Source: Neorhizobium sp. SHOUNA12A (GTDB lineage: Bacteria > Pseudomonadota > Alphaproteobacteria > Rhizobiales > Rhizobiaceae). From it: a DNA stretch of 42,570 nt. Below are positions 32,038 to 40,761 of this stretch, in pieces. Every line of letters begins with the position of its first letter. The stretch's first letter is position 1. The position numbers were made by a program, and so were the translations under genes. The notes under the pieces were generated by a model, which made no database searches, was not told where the DNA came from, and saw only the letters and a program-made list of their open reading frames with translations. The stretch is from the NCBI RefSeq assembly GCF_023006505.1, contig NZ_JALBGV010000054.1, forward strand, positions 1-42,570, written 5' to 3'.

Positions 32038-33711
32038 TCATCCCGGCGATTTTCGCGGAGGCCGGACCGAAGCCTGTTGTGCAAGTCGTCGGCAGGCGCG
32101 GACCGACAGCGCCATCACCGTCAGCGTCGTACCGGCGACCCCGCTCGTGGGGAAGGCGCTGGCATCGGTGACGAACAGGTTGGGAACGTCCCAGCTCTGG
32201 TTCCAGGAATTCAGAACCGATGTTTCAGCTGATGTTCCCATACGCACGCCGCCGCTTTCATGGATGGCGGCGCCCATCGACATGCTTCTGTGGAACATCC
32301 TTCGGAAGAGAAAGCGGCTAAGGGCATCGGCGTTGGGATAGGCGCCTTTGCCCATTTCCTTGAGGCCGAGGGGGGAGCCGATGAATTCCAGCTCGCCACC
32401 GGCCTGCTCGACGATCTCGATCAGTGTGTGTTCCTGCCGCCTGAGCAGGTCACGCTCCCCTGAACCCATGACGCATCGGATATGGGGAACCGGTATTTTC
32501 CACGCGTCCGTCTTGTTCGGGGCAAGTGTAACGCGATTGTCGGCATGCGGCAGCATCTGCCCATAGCCGAAGAACGCCATGCGGCCGGGAATACCGCCGG
32601 CGACAGGTCCTCTGCCGACGGTCCCCTGATAGGCGAAGTCGCTTCTCTTCTCGCCGCTGTCGAAGCCTTCGAAGCGCGGGATGAAGATGCCGCCGGATGC
32701 GGCATAGAATGGATCCGGCGGAGCAGACTCGTCCTTCGTCCAGCCTGGAACCGGGGGGAAGGCTCCGACAGCCAAACACGGCAGTTGATCCATGAAGTAG
32801 CGGCCCAACGTCCCCGAACTGTTGCCGAGACCGGCGGGATGTCCGGCTGACGCGGAATTCAAGAGCAGCCTGATGCTTTCGATCGGCGAGGCGCAGACGA
32901 TGACGTTGGAGGCGTGCACCTTCTCGGTTTTGCCGGTCACGCCGTCCGTCACCTCCGCGCCGGTCGCCAAGCCGGTTTTGTCGTCCGTGGTGATACGGCG
33001 AACTACCGCGTTGTAGCGAATGGTCAGCCGGCCGCTTGCCTGCGCATCCCGAAGGGCGCGGGGAACACGCTTCGCTTCCGGAGCGACATAACGCCAGGAG
33101 ACGATGCGCCGCTTGGGCCAGCGTCCTTCGACGGAGGCCTTGAACGCTTCTTCCGCCGGCGTCAGGTTGGAGCGATTGGCATAGACGCCATCGGGCATCG
33201 TCGAAACACGATCCTCCTGGCCATAGAGACCGAGATAGGATTCGACCTCGGAATAAAAGGGGGCGATCTCATCGTATGACAGGGGCCAGTCGACGCCTTC
33301 GCCGGTGCGGGTGTGCAGCCTGAAATCATCGTCGCTCCAGCGCACCAGAACCCGGCCGAACGTGTGCAGCCTGCCGCCGGCCTGGCGCCCTCGGATCCAC
33401 AGGAACGGCGCATCCGCCGGCGTCGTGTAGGGGTTTTTGCGATCGTTGACAAAGAGGTGGCTCATCCACTCCTTGAAGAAGACGGCCCGCGCCTGGACGG
33501 CCTGCCCGTTGGCGGTGGCCATTGCCCGATCCCAGATTTTGATGTCCTTTTGAACCGCCGTCTTGCGCGCCGGGTCGAAGTCCTTTGGGCCGACCGCGGG
33601 CCCCGCCTCGAGAATAAGGACGGACAGGCCTTGGGCGGTGAGTTCTTTGGCCGCAAAAGACCCGGCCGCGCCGGACCCGACGACCAGTGCATCATAAGTG
33701 GCTTGAGACAT
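32038..33711 (-). CDS. GMC-family FAD-dependent oxidoreductase
   Basis: This 557-residue protein is full length for the glucose-methanol-choline family. The FAD dinucleotide fold opens the protein (ALVVGSGAAGSFAAKELTAQG, VLILEAGP). GRVLVRWSDDDF and DWPLSYDEIAPFYSEVE are typical of the sugar or sugar-acid dehydrogenase branch. The catalytic region has HESGGVRMG and the C-terminal VTDASAFPTSGVAGTTLTVMAL. No signal peptide is present. The gene is followed upstream on the minus strand by a sugar isomerase-like gene about 105 bases away. The pair resembles gene sets that oxidise sugars to keto sugars and process them further, which is inference. Confidence 0.92.
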   Translation of the reverse strand: MSQATYDALVVGSGAAGSFAAKELTAQGLSVLILEAGPAVGPKDFDPARKTAVQKDIKIWDRAMATANGQAVQARAVFFKEWMSHLFVNDRKNPYTTPADAPFLWIRGRQAGGRLHTFGRVLVRWSDDDFRLHTRTGEGVDWPLSYDEIAPFYSEVESYLGLYGQEDRVSTMPDGVYANRSNLTPAEEAFKASVEGRWPKRRIVSWRYVAPEAKRVPRALRDAQASGRLTIRYNAVVRRITTDDKTGLATGAEVTDGVTGKTEKVHASNVIVCASPIESIRLLLNSASAGHPAGLGNSSGTLGRYFMDQLPCLAVGAFPPVPGWTKDESAPPDPFYAASGGIFIPRFEGFDSGEKRSDFAYQGTVGRGPVAGGIPGRMAFFGYGQMLPHADNRVTLAPNKTDAWKIPVPHIRCVMGSGERDLLRRQEHTLIEIVEQAGGELEFIGSPLGLKEMGKGAYPNADALSRFLFRRMFHRSMSMGAAIHESGGVRMGTSAETSVLNSWNQSWDVPNLFVTDASAFPTSGVAGTTLTVMALSVRACRRLAQQASVRPPRKSPG

Positions 33712-33816
33712 CGCTTCTCGGTATCCTGCGCGGCAAATAAGTGTCCTGGAAGGCGGCGTTAAGGTGTTCGGGCCCTGATGGGTCTCGAAAGCTTCGTTTG
33801 CCGCCGGGCGTGGTCC

Positions 33817-34728
33817 CTAATGCGAGGGCCGCCGCAATTTCGAGAGCCATTCGGCGCTCGCCTTCGCGCATTCGAAGGGCGGCAGTGTCGGGAAATCGAC
33901 CTCGGCGATCAGCCAGCCGTCGAAGTCACTGCCAAGGGCTGCAAGCATGCCGCCAAGATCGAGTTCACCCGAACCGGGTTCAGCCCAGAGACCGGAAACC
34001 ACCGTCTCCTGATAGGTCTTGCCGGCGGCCTTGGCAGCATCACGCACCTGCAGCCGGCAGTCCTTGACGTGCATAACCCGGGTCCGGTCCCGATAATCCC
34101 TGATAAGGCCGATGACATCGGCGCCTGCCCATGAGAGATGGCCCGTATCGGGACCGAAGCCGAGCTGCTTCGCGCTGATATTGTCGAGGAGGCGGCGGGT
34201 TTCGGTTTCTGTCTCGATCCAGGTGCCGATATGCGGGTGGAGCGCCGCCTTGACGCCTTCTTCGCTCAGGATAGCCGAGGCCCGATCGACGAGATCGAAT
34301 ATCATCGCGAACCTGGCTTCGTCGAATTCCGCACCGACGCCGGGACGCATGACCCGCGGCGCATCCTTGGTCATCCGGGTAGCGATGAACATGTCGGTCA
34401 GGCCGAGCTCGGCCTGTTGAGCGGCGCTCGTGCGGGCCGTCTCCAGCGCCGCTTCTATCTCGACGCCGTGTTCCGGCAGCGCCATCGACAGGTAACCCGG
34501 GGCCGGCTTCAGGCCTGCATTCTGCAAGGCGCTCCTGTATTCCCCGATCGTCCATCCGGCTGGAACCTGCGCATGCACTGCATCAAAGCCGGACCGCGAG
34601 ATTTCCTTCAGCAGCTCCTGTGGTGTCGGTCCCTTGGTCGGATCGAGCCAGCCGTCCGCCGTGGCGAACCACTGGATAGGATTGAGAGCAAATCTGTAGC
34701 CGCCGGGCGTGGAGAGAAAATCGGTCAT
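33817..34728 (-). CDS. Sugar phosphate isomerase/epimerase-like TIM-barrel protein
   Basis: This 303-residue protein of the xylose isomerase-like / AP endonuclease 2 TIM-barrel superfamily is related in pattern to IolE- and IolI-type enzymes. Metal-site segments are ALHPHIGTWIET, GFGPDTGHLSWAG, VMHVKDCRL and the late IAEVDFP. ATG 34728 (MTDFLSTPGG) gives the usual family start; the frame is open to 34857 but the extension is Arg- and Pro-rich and unlike the family. No strong ribosome binding site is seen at either. It lies upstream of the GMC gene on the same strand and probably in one transcript. Isomerase, epimerase, dehydratase or keto-glycoside cleavage are all possible. Confidence 0.83.
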   Translation of the reverse strand: MTDFLSTPGGYRFALNPIQWFATADGWLDPTKGPTPQELLKEISRSGFDAVHAQVPAGWTIGEYRSALQNAGLKPAPGYLSMALPEHGVEIEAALETARTSAAQQAELGLTDMFIATRMTKDAPRVMRPGVGAEFDEARFAMIFDLVDRASAILSEEGVKAALHPHIGTWIETETETRRLLDNISAKQLGFGPDTGHLSWAGADVIGLIRDYRDRTRVMHVKDCRLQVRDAAKAAGKTYQETVVSGLWAEPGSGELDLGGMLAALGSDFDGWLIAEVDFPTLPPFECAKASAEWLSKLRRPSH

Positions 34729-34954
34729 GGATAGGGGTCGCTCCGTTTGAACGCGCCGCACGCCGCTCGGTTTGGGGCATGCCATCGCCGCGGCCGAACG
34801 GTTGCCCGAACGACGCGAGATGCCCTGCGGCATGTTTGGTGTTGGTTCGCCGCTCAAGATGTGCTGGCGGCGAGCATCCCAAGAGGTACATGAGCGCGTT
34901 CAACGAATAAAATAACTTCGGCTGGCGTAGGTATAACTGATCTTCATAGGGCAG

Positions 34955-35887
34955 CTATGCCACAGGAGGGGTTTCACCGATGCCGCTGGCCCGTTCAATT
35001 TCTCTCAGAAGCACCGAAACGGTCGGGCGGACTTCCCCTTTGCGGCGAAAGACCGCGTAGATATCGCGTGTGAGGGAAATCTCGTTGAAGTCGAGAGCGA
35101 CCAATCCCAATCCGCTTCCCTGAAGGTTCGCTCGCGTCAAATACGCCAGATGATGGGTGCGAGAGATCATCGACGTCAGAAAATTGATCGACGTCGTTTC
35201 CACGGCCACGACAGGCTTCGGCAGGCCGGAGCTGCGAAAAAGCGATTCGAGCAGTAGCCGGTCGGTCTCGGGCAACGGTGGTAGAACCCAGCTGTATTCC
35301 GCAAGATCGGAGACCGACAGGTTCTTGCGTTGTGCAAGCGGATGCGATTGATGCGCAACGATTTTTACCGGCTCCCTCGCAACCAGCTTCCACTCGAAAT
35401 CCTCGTTCAGGATATCACTCGGCTTGACCGTCAACACGACGTCGAGTTTGGCCGCGAAGAGTTGGGGGAGGAGGACTTCGTTGGTGCCTTCGTGCACCAT
35501 GAGGGCAACATCAGGACGGGCGGCCGAAAAGCGGATCAACGCATCGGGAATAACTTGTCTGAGAGCCGCCGCCATGCTTCCGATCCGAAGCGAACCTCGA
35601 CGTGCGCCCCGCAGTGCGTCTATTTCGTCGACGGCCTCGTTGGCCAAAGACAGCAGCAATTCGCTGTAGCCGATAAGTCGCTGCCCGAACAGCGTAACCT
35701 GAACTCCCGTCGGGCCTCGGTCGAGCAACCGGACGCCGAGCGCCTGCTCCAGGCTGCGAATGCTTTTGCTGAGGGCGGGCTGGGTGAGCCGCAGGTTCTC
35801 GGCCGCCATGCTGAAGCTACCCGTGTGCACGACGGCTATGAAGTGCCGGAGCTGTCGAAGGTCCAGTCGGTGCAGATTTTTGTTCAT
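34955..35887 (-). CDS. LysR-family transcriptional regulator
   Basis: This 310-residue LysR regulator has its helix-turn-helix at about residues 9-68 (DLRQLRHFIAVVHTGSFSMAAENLRLTQPALSKSIRSLE in two segments), followed by GVRLLDRGPTGVQVTLFG. The effector domain starts near residue 93 (GSLRIGSMAA) with FSAARPDVALMVHEGTN and DVVLTVKP, and matches the type that senses aromatic or sugar acids. It is divergent from the sugar ABC operon and lies upstream of the isomerase and GMC genes on the same strand, so either could be its target. A small dyad lies 28 bases before its start. Confidence 0.92.
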   Translation of the reverse strand: MNKNLHRLDLRQLRHFIAVVHTGSFSMAAENLRLTQPALSKSIRSLEQALGVRLLDRGPTGVQVTLFGQRLIGYSELLLSLANEAVDEIDALRGARRGSLRIGSMAAALRQVIPDALIRFSAARPDVALMVHEGTNEVLLPQLFAAKLDVVLTVKPSDILNEDFEWKLVAREPVKIVAHQSHPLAQRKNLSVSDLAEYSWVLPPLPETDRLLLESLFRSSGLPKPVVAVETTSINFLTSMISRTHHLAYLTRANLQGSGLGLVALDFNEISLTRDIYAVFRRKGEVRPTVSVLLREIERASGIGETPPVA

Positions 35888-36291
35888 CGTGTCCGGTCGC
35901 GGGAGAGGCAGCTATGGTCCCAGTATGACCAAAGGTTATACCTCGGGCAATGTTAGTTGTTTGACTTCGAGCCCCCGCTGAACAGAGTGTGGTGTCATAA
36001 ATGCCGGGCCGAACATTGCCTTTGCATCTCGCAGCGGGATCAACCTGCTGGGGCGATACGCATGGTGGAAGTGGCGGTCACGACAGGGGAACAGGATGAT
36101 TACGCTGAATATTCCAAGGCCAAGAGGCGCAGCGTCATAGTCACGGAAGACGTGAGACGGCGGCTGGAGCCACCCTGGAGATTTGAACACGCCACCGAAT
36201 TCTCTCAGCATCCGGAATGATGCGGAGAGCAGCCGTGCGCCCAGACGTAAGAATCCACGAACGGACCGTTCAAACAGGAGGTAAACGAATT
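35888..36291. other. Divergent intergenic region between LysR and sugar ABC operon
   Basis: About 400 bases separate the LysR start (minus) and the binding-protein start (plus). TGGTC (35915-35919) and GACCA (35927-35931) form a 17-base dyad that may be a LysR box. A small open frame at 35957-36220 has no ribosome binding site or family resemblance and is left out. Confidence 0.45.
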
Positions 36292-37647
36292 ATGGTGTCC
36301 CGAAAAATCGAAAAGGCGCGCGCGCCGACACTGCTGTCCACGTGTCTCGTGACGGCGCTGGCGCTGGCATCCCCCGACAGACTGGCGCATGCCCAGGCGG
36401 TTGAACTTCCCAAACCTCTGATCGACGCGGCCCAGGCCTATGCATCCAAACTGACGGGTGGGCAGAAGATCGGAGGGAAGGTCTCCATCCTCGGCGTCAA
36501 TGGCGGTCGCGAACTCGAGATGCTGAAGGCAGCCTGGGCTCCCTTCCAGGCGGCGACCGGGATTGCCGTCGATTATACGGGAACGACCGACTTTGCCGCA
36601 GTGCTGCAGACCCGCGTCCAGGCAGGTGACCCACCGGATCTCGCGGGGTCTACCAACATCAACAACCTCGTGCGCCATGCGAAGCAAGGTGCTCTGAAGG
36701 ATGTCGGCGCGATGGTCGGCGAAACTGCCATCAAGGGGAAGTTCGATCCCGGGCTCGTCGACGCCGCGAGCCTGAACGGCAAGATCTACGGGGTTTGGAC
36801 CGAACTCAACAACTTCATGGTCTGGTACAATGTCCACACCTACGACGGCCCGAAAGATGCCCCCACCTGGGAGCAGTTCGATGCCTGGGCCGTCAAGCGC
36901 GCCAACGCCGGCAAGACGCCCTGGTGCTATACCGACGAACGGGGCGCTTCCTCGGGGGCGCTTGCCGGCAATTGGATCCAGGCCTACATCCTGAAGAACT
37001 CCGGCCAGAAAACCCTCAAGGGTCTTGGCGATGGCTCGATTTCCTGGACCGCTCCGGAAGTGAAGGCCGCGTTCGAGGCGTTCGGTAAAATTGCCCACGA
37101 TCCCAAGATGGTTCCCGGTGGCCCGGTCGCGGCCATGTCGACGCCTGCGGTCAAAGTCGGGGCGGGGCTTTTCTACGATCCCCCGCAGTGTTCGGTTCTT
37201 CTCTGGGGAACATATGCCGGCAGCCTCACCAATCTGATCTATCCCAAGGTCAAGCCGATCGAAGATATGGATTTCATGCCGGTGCCGGGCAAACCGGAAA
37301 ATGCGGCCTATGAGACGTTCGGCGGAACGCTTTACCTGGCATTCAGGGACACGCCGCAGGTCAAGGCATTCTTGTCTTACCTCGTATCGGACGAAGCCCA
37401 GAAGCTCGTGGCGTCCGCCGGCAACTGGACCGTTGCCAGCCAGGCGGTTCAGCCGAGCGACTATTCCAATCCCGTGCTCAAGCGGGCTCGCGAGACGCTG
37501 CTCAAGCCGGGTGTCACGCTTGTTGCCCAGCCGACCCAGGTTGTCGATCCGCCGGTAATCCAGGCGTTGTGGAAGGGTGTCGTGCAATACGTGCTCGATC
37601 CCGACAGCCTGGATAACGTGCTGCAGGCGATCGACGCTGCGAGATAA
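36292..37647 (+). CDS. Sugar ABC transporter substrate-binding protein (extracellular solute-binding family 1)
   Basis: This 451-residue periplasmic binding protein has a long signal peptide (MVSRKIEKARAPTLLSTC..., cleavage near LAHA). Family-1 features are KVSILGVNGGRELEMLKAAWAPFQAATGIAVDY in the first lobe, LQTRVQAGDPPDLAGS, YGVWTELNNFMVWYNVHTYDG, GALAGNWIQ and ETFGGTLYLAFRDTPQVKAFLSYLVSDEAQ. ATG 36292 has AGGAGGT upstream; an open extension to 36217 lacks one. Two permeases and an ATPase follow, with a strong hairpin after this gene that should favour its mRNA over the permease part. The sugar or polyol is unknown. Confidence 0.93.
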   Translation: MVSRKIEKARAPTLLSTCLVTALALASPDRLAHAQAVELPKPLIDAAQAYASKLTGGQKIGGKVSILGVNGGRELEMLKAAWAPFQAATGIAVDYTGTTDFAAVLQTRVQAGDPPDLAGSTNINNLVRHAKQGALKDVGAMVGETAIKGKFDPGLVDAASLNGKIYGVWTELNNFMVWYNVHTYDGPKDAPTWEQFDAWAVKRANAGKTPWCYTDERGASSGALAGNWIQAYILKNSGQKTLKGLGDGSISWTAPEVKAAFEAFGKIAHDPKMVPGGPVAAMSTPAVKVGAGLFYDPPQCSVLLWGTYAGSLTNLIYPKVKPIEDMDFMPVPGKPENAAYETFGGTLYLAFRDTPQVKAFLSYLVSDEAQKLVASAGNWTVASQAVQPSDYSNPVLKRARETLLKPGVTLVAQPTQVVDPPVIQALWKGVVQYVLDPDSLDNVLQAIDAAR

Positions 37648-37662
37648 GCCGGACGATCATTT

Positions 37663-37687
37663 CCAGGAGCAGCCGGGCTGCTCCTGG
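37663..37687 (+). promoter_or_regulatory. Perfect 11-bp hairpin between binding-protein and permease genes
   Basis: CCAGGAGCAGC (37663-37673) pairs with GCTGCTCCTGG (37677-37687) across the 3-base loop CGG. No T run follows. Such hairpins after binding-protein genes stabilise or attenuate the transcript so that more binding protein than permease is made, as known for malE-malF type operons. Confidence 0.8.
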
Positions 37688-37707
37688 CACAGGATGGAAT
37701 AAACGCC

Positions 37708-38676
37708 ATGAGTAGTCAGATTCTGCAACTTATCCTGGGGCTCCTTTCCTTGCCCGCAGTGGCTCTGGTCATCATTCTGCCGGGCGAACTGGCTATCAGG
37801 AGGTTTCCGCAAAAGACGCAGAGCAGCATCCGCCCGTGGATTTGGCTCTCGCCGGTCCTGGCTCTGGTGGGTCTGGTCATAGCCTATCCCCTCGTCGCTT
37901 CGATCGTTTACAGTTTCCGTGACGCGACCGGCAGCAACTGGGTCGGATTTAGAAACTTCGTCTGGGCATTCGGGACCGCCATGCGCCCAGTTCTGTTCAA
38001 CAATGTCCTCTGGATCGTTGTCTTTCCTCTGCTGACGGCGGTGCTTGCCCTGACCGCCGCAATCATGCTGGACCGGGTCAAGTACGAGCGGGTCGCGAGA
38101 ACCTTCCTGATCCTGCCAACTGCGATGTCCTTCGTCGCCGGCGCCGTCATCTGGAAGATGATGTATACTTATGAGCCGCCGATGCAGCCGCAGACGGGTA
38201 CGCTCAACGCCATCTGGACGGCTGTCACGGGTAATATGCCGATCGCCTGGCTGATCGACCGCAACGTCAACAACTATGCGCTGATCTTCGTCGCCGTGTG
38301 GATGAGCATCGGTGTTGCGACGCTCATTCTGTCGGCGGGCGTCAAGAACATCCCGCGCGAACTGGTCGAGGCCGCCAAGATCGACGGGGCTGGGGAGTGG
38401 GCGGTCTTCCGCTTCGTGACGCTTCCCTCGCTCTGGCCGACGATCCTCGTGGTCCTGACAACCCAGGCGATCTTCTCCCTCAAGGTCTTCGACATCGTCT
38501 ACGTCATGACCAACGGGTCCTTCGGTACCGACGTGATCGCCAACAAGATGTATTCGGAGCTCTTCGTGAAGCAGAATCTCGGAACGGCCAGCGCCATCGC
38601 CATCCTGCTCCTCATCCTCGCGTCTCCCGTGATCTTCATGAACATCAAGCAGATCAGGTCGGAGGGAGGAGAGTGA
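37708..38676 (+). CDS. Sugar ABC transporter permease (MalF/UgpA type)
   Basis: This 322-residue inner-membrane permease has about seven hydrophobic segments. The EAA loop that docks to the ATPase reads ELVEAAKIDGAGEWAVFRFVTLP at about residues 219-241, with the conserved EAA-x3-G. The N-terminal IWLSPVLALVGLVIAYP segment and the VNNYALIFVAVWMSIG region are typical. It begins 60 bases after the binding-protein stop, past the hairpin, and its stop is 2 bases before the ATG of the second permease. Confidence 0.92.
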   Translation: MSSQILQLILGLLSLPAVALVIILPGELAIRRFPQKTQSSIRPWIWLSPVLALVGLVIAYPLVASIVYSFRDATGSNWVGFRNFVWAFGTAMRPVLFNNVLWIVVFPLLTAVLALTAAIMLDRVKYERVARTFLILPTAMSFVAGAVIWKMMYTYEPPMQPQTGTLNAIWTAVTGNMPIAWLIDRNVNNYALIFVAVWMSIGVATLILSAGVKNIPRELVEAAKIDGAGEWAVFRFVTLPSLWPTILVVLTTQAIFSLKVFDIVYVMTNGSFGTDVIANKMYSELFVKQNLGTASAIAILLLILASPVIFMNIKQIRSEGGE

Positions 38677-38678
38677 CG

Positions 38679-39569
38679 ATGTCCGCAATCGAAAGCCGCA
38701 GGGCCACGCTCGTTTCCGTGCGGCCGACCTCCAAGCTCGCAAGCCGGTTGAAGCGGATCGCGCTCCATGGCGCTGTCCTTCTTCTCTGTGTGGTCTGGTT
38801 CACGCCCGTCCTGTCGCTCTTCGTGACGACATTCCGCTCGGAAAGCGACTCCTCCCAGACGGGCTGGTGGCACGCCTTCGTCGAATGGCGGCCGGTGCTG
38901 TCGAACTATGTCGAGGCGATGTACCTGACCGGCGTCGGTCGCAGCGTCGTCAATTCGATCGTCTTGACGGTTCCGACCGTGCTCGGGACCGTGCTCTTCT
39001 CGGCAATTGGCGCTTTTGCCCTGGCGCGCATGCGGTTTCGCGGGCGTATCGCGCTGTTTCTTGCCATGGTCGGTTTCCAGGTATTGCCGCCCCAACTCGT
39101 CCTGGTGCCGATGCTGAAGTTCTTCCTCGCGGTTGGCCTTACGGGGACGTTCATACCGGTCTGGGTCATCGAAATGGGCCTGACGGTGCCGTTCGGGATC
39201 TTTCTCCTCTACGGCTTCTTCTCCAGCATCCCCTCGGATCTCGTGGAGGCGGCGCGCATCGACGGCGCCTCCGAACCGCGTATCTTCTTCCAGATCATCC
39301 TGCCGCTGTCGGGTGCCGTTCTCGCGTCGCTGGCAATCCTGCAATTCATGATCGCCTGGAACCACCTGCTGATCCCGCTGATCTTCCTGGGATCCGGTTC
39401 GCTCTCGCCACTCACGGTGCAGGTCGCGAGCCTTGCCCAGACCAATGCGGGCGGCCTCAATACGCTCACCGCGGCGACCTTCATCTCGGTGATCGTACCG
39501 CTGGTGCTGATCGTCAGCCTGCAGAAATATTTCGTGCGCGGCGTGCTCGGCGGCGCCGTCAAAGGATGA
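38679..39569 (+). CDS. Sugar ABC transporter permease (MalG/UgpE type)
   Basis: This 296-residue permease has about six hydrophobic segments. The EAA loop is SDLVEAARIDGASEPRIFFQ. The family-like NSIVLTVPTVLGTVLFSAIGAFALARM region in the middle and the short C-terminal QKYFVRGVLGGAVKG match MalG-type proteins. GGAGGGAGGAG lies just before the start. ATG 38679 is 2 bases after the upstream stop; a GTG at 38673 overlapping that stop is an alternative. It pairs with the MalF-type subunit to form the channel. Confidence 0.92.
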   Translation: MSAIESRRATLVSVRPTSKLASRLKRIALHGAVLLLCVVWFTPVLSLFVTTFRSESDSSQTGWWHAFVEWRPVLSNYVEAMYLTGVGRSVVNSIVLTVPTVLGTVLFSAIGAFALARMRFRGRIALFLAMVGFQVLPPQLVLVPMLKFFLAVGLTGTFIPVWVIEMGLTVPFGIFLLYGFFSSIPSDLVEAARIDGASEPRIFFQIILPLSGAVLASLAILQFMIAWNHLLIPLIFLGSGSLSPLTVQVASLAQTNAGGLNTLTAATFISVIVPLVLIVSLQKYFVRGVLGGAVKG

Positions 39570-39660
39570 CCGTCAATGGTCTTGCGATCCGCCCGGTGCG
39601 CAAGACGAATATCGGAGCGTTCGACCGGAAGGTCCGGCGCCCAAGACGAGGAATGGAAAC

Positions 39661-40719
39661 ATGGCAAACGTAAATCTGCGCGATGTCAGAAAAGTCTATA
39701 ACCAGACCCAGGTCATCCACGGCGTGAATGTCGATATCGACGACGGCGAGTTCGTGGTTCTGGTCGGGCCGTCCGGATGCGGGAAATCGACTTTGCTGCG
39801 CATGATCGCCGGGCTGGAGGAAATCAGCGACGGCCAGGTCCATATCGGCTCGACCGTCGTCAACGAAATGTCTCCGAAGGACCGGGATATCGCCATGGTC
39901 TTTCAGAGTTATGCGCTTTACCCGCACATGACGGTCGCCCAGAACATGGGCTTTTCCCTGCAGCTGCGCGGCGATGCAAAGCCGGAAATTCGCGCCAAGG
40001 TCGAAAAGGCGGCAAAGATCCTTAATCTCGAGGCCCTGCTGGAGCGTTATCCGCGGCAGTTGTCGGGCGGCCAGCGGCAGCGTGTCGCGATGGGACGGGC
40101 AATCGTGCGTAACCCGCAGGTGTTCCTGTTCGACGAGCCTTTGTCCAACCTGGATGCCAAGTTGCGCGTCACCATGCGCGGCGAGATCAAGGCGCTGCAC
40201 CAGCGGCTCGGAAGCACAATGATCTATGTGACACATGACCAGATCGAAGCCATGACCATGGCCGACAAGATCGTCGTTATGCGGGATGGTTTCGTCGAGC
40301 AGGTCGGCTCGCCTCTGGCTCTCTACGATCGTCCCGCCAACCTCTTCGTGGCAGGCTTCATCGGTTCGCCTGGCATGAATTTCCTGTCCGGCCGTTATGC
40401 GCAGGGGAGGGTCTGGATCGGCGATATTGCGCTTCCGGTCGCCGGGCCTCCGTCGTCGGAAAACGAGGGGCGCCATGTGGTCTACGGCATCCGTCCGGAG
40501 AATCTGAGCATGGGCGGCGAAGCTGGCCAGCCCCTCATCGTCGAGGTCGTCGAGCCAACCGGCGCCGAAACGCATGTCGTCGGCCAGGTCGCCGGCCAGC
40601 GGGTCATCGGGGTATTCCGCGAGCGGGTCACGACGCGGCCGGGGGATGTTCTTCGCGTGGAGTTTGATTCCCGAAAGGTGCATCTCTTCGACCCGCAGAG
40701 CGAGCAGCGCATAAACTGA
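39661..40719 (+). CDS. ABC transporter ATP-binding protein (UgpC/MalK type)
   Basis: This 352-residue ATPase has Walker A GPSGCGKST (36-44), the Q-loop VFQSYALYPHMTV, signature LSGGQRQRV, Walker B VFLFDEPLSNLD and the switch His in IYVTHDQIEAMTMADK. The C-terminal regulatory OB-like domain of MalK/UgpC proteins follows (VYGIRPENLSMGG, VVEPTGAETHVVG). The length fits the family. It energises the two permeases just upstream and closes the operon. GAGGAATGGAAAC before the ATG serves as ribosome binding site. The gene converges with the RpiR gene, with 42 bases between. Confidence 0.95.
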   Translation: MANVNLRDVRKVYNQTQVIHGVNVDIDDGEFVVLVGPSGCGKSTLLRMIAGLEEISDGQVHIGSTVVNEMSPKDRDIAMVFQSYALYPHMTVAQNMGFSLQLRGDAKPEIRAKVEKAAKILNLEALLERYPRQLSGGQRQRVAMGRAIVRNPQVFLFDEPLSNLDAKLRVTMRGEIKALHQRLGSTMIYVTHDQIEAMTMADKIVVMRDGFVEQVGSPLALYDRPANLFVAGFIGSPGMNFLSGRYAQGRVWIGDIALPVAGPPSSENEGRHVVYGIRPENLSMGGEAGQPLIVEVVEPTGAETHVVGQVAGQRVIGVFRERVTTRPGDVLRVEFDSRKVHLFDPQSEQRIN

Positions 40720-40761
40720 CGGTGGGTCGGCCGGCGCCCAATAGCGTCGGCGTCGATCCCG

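Noticed and set aside
35957..36220. Small open frame of 87 codons with two Cys pairs (CHKC, CLC) before the sugar ABC operon
   Set aside because: No ribosome binding site, no credible start codon context and no known family. The Cys pattern alone is not enough.
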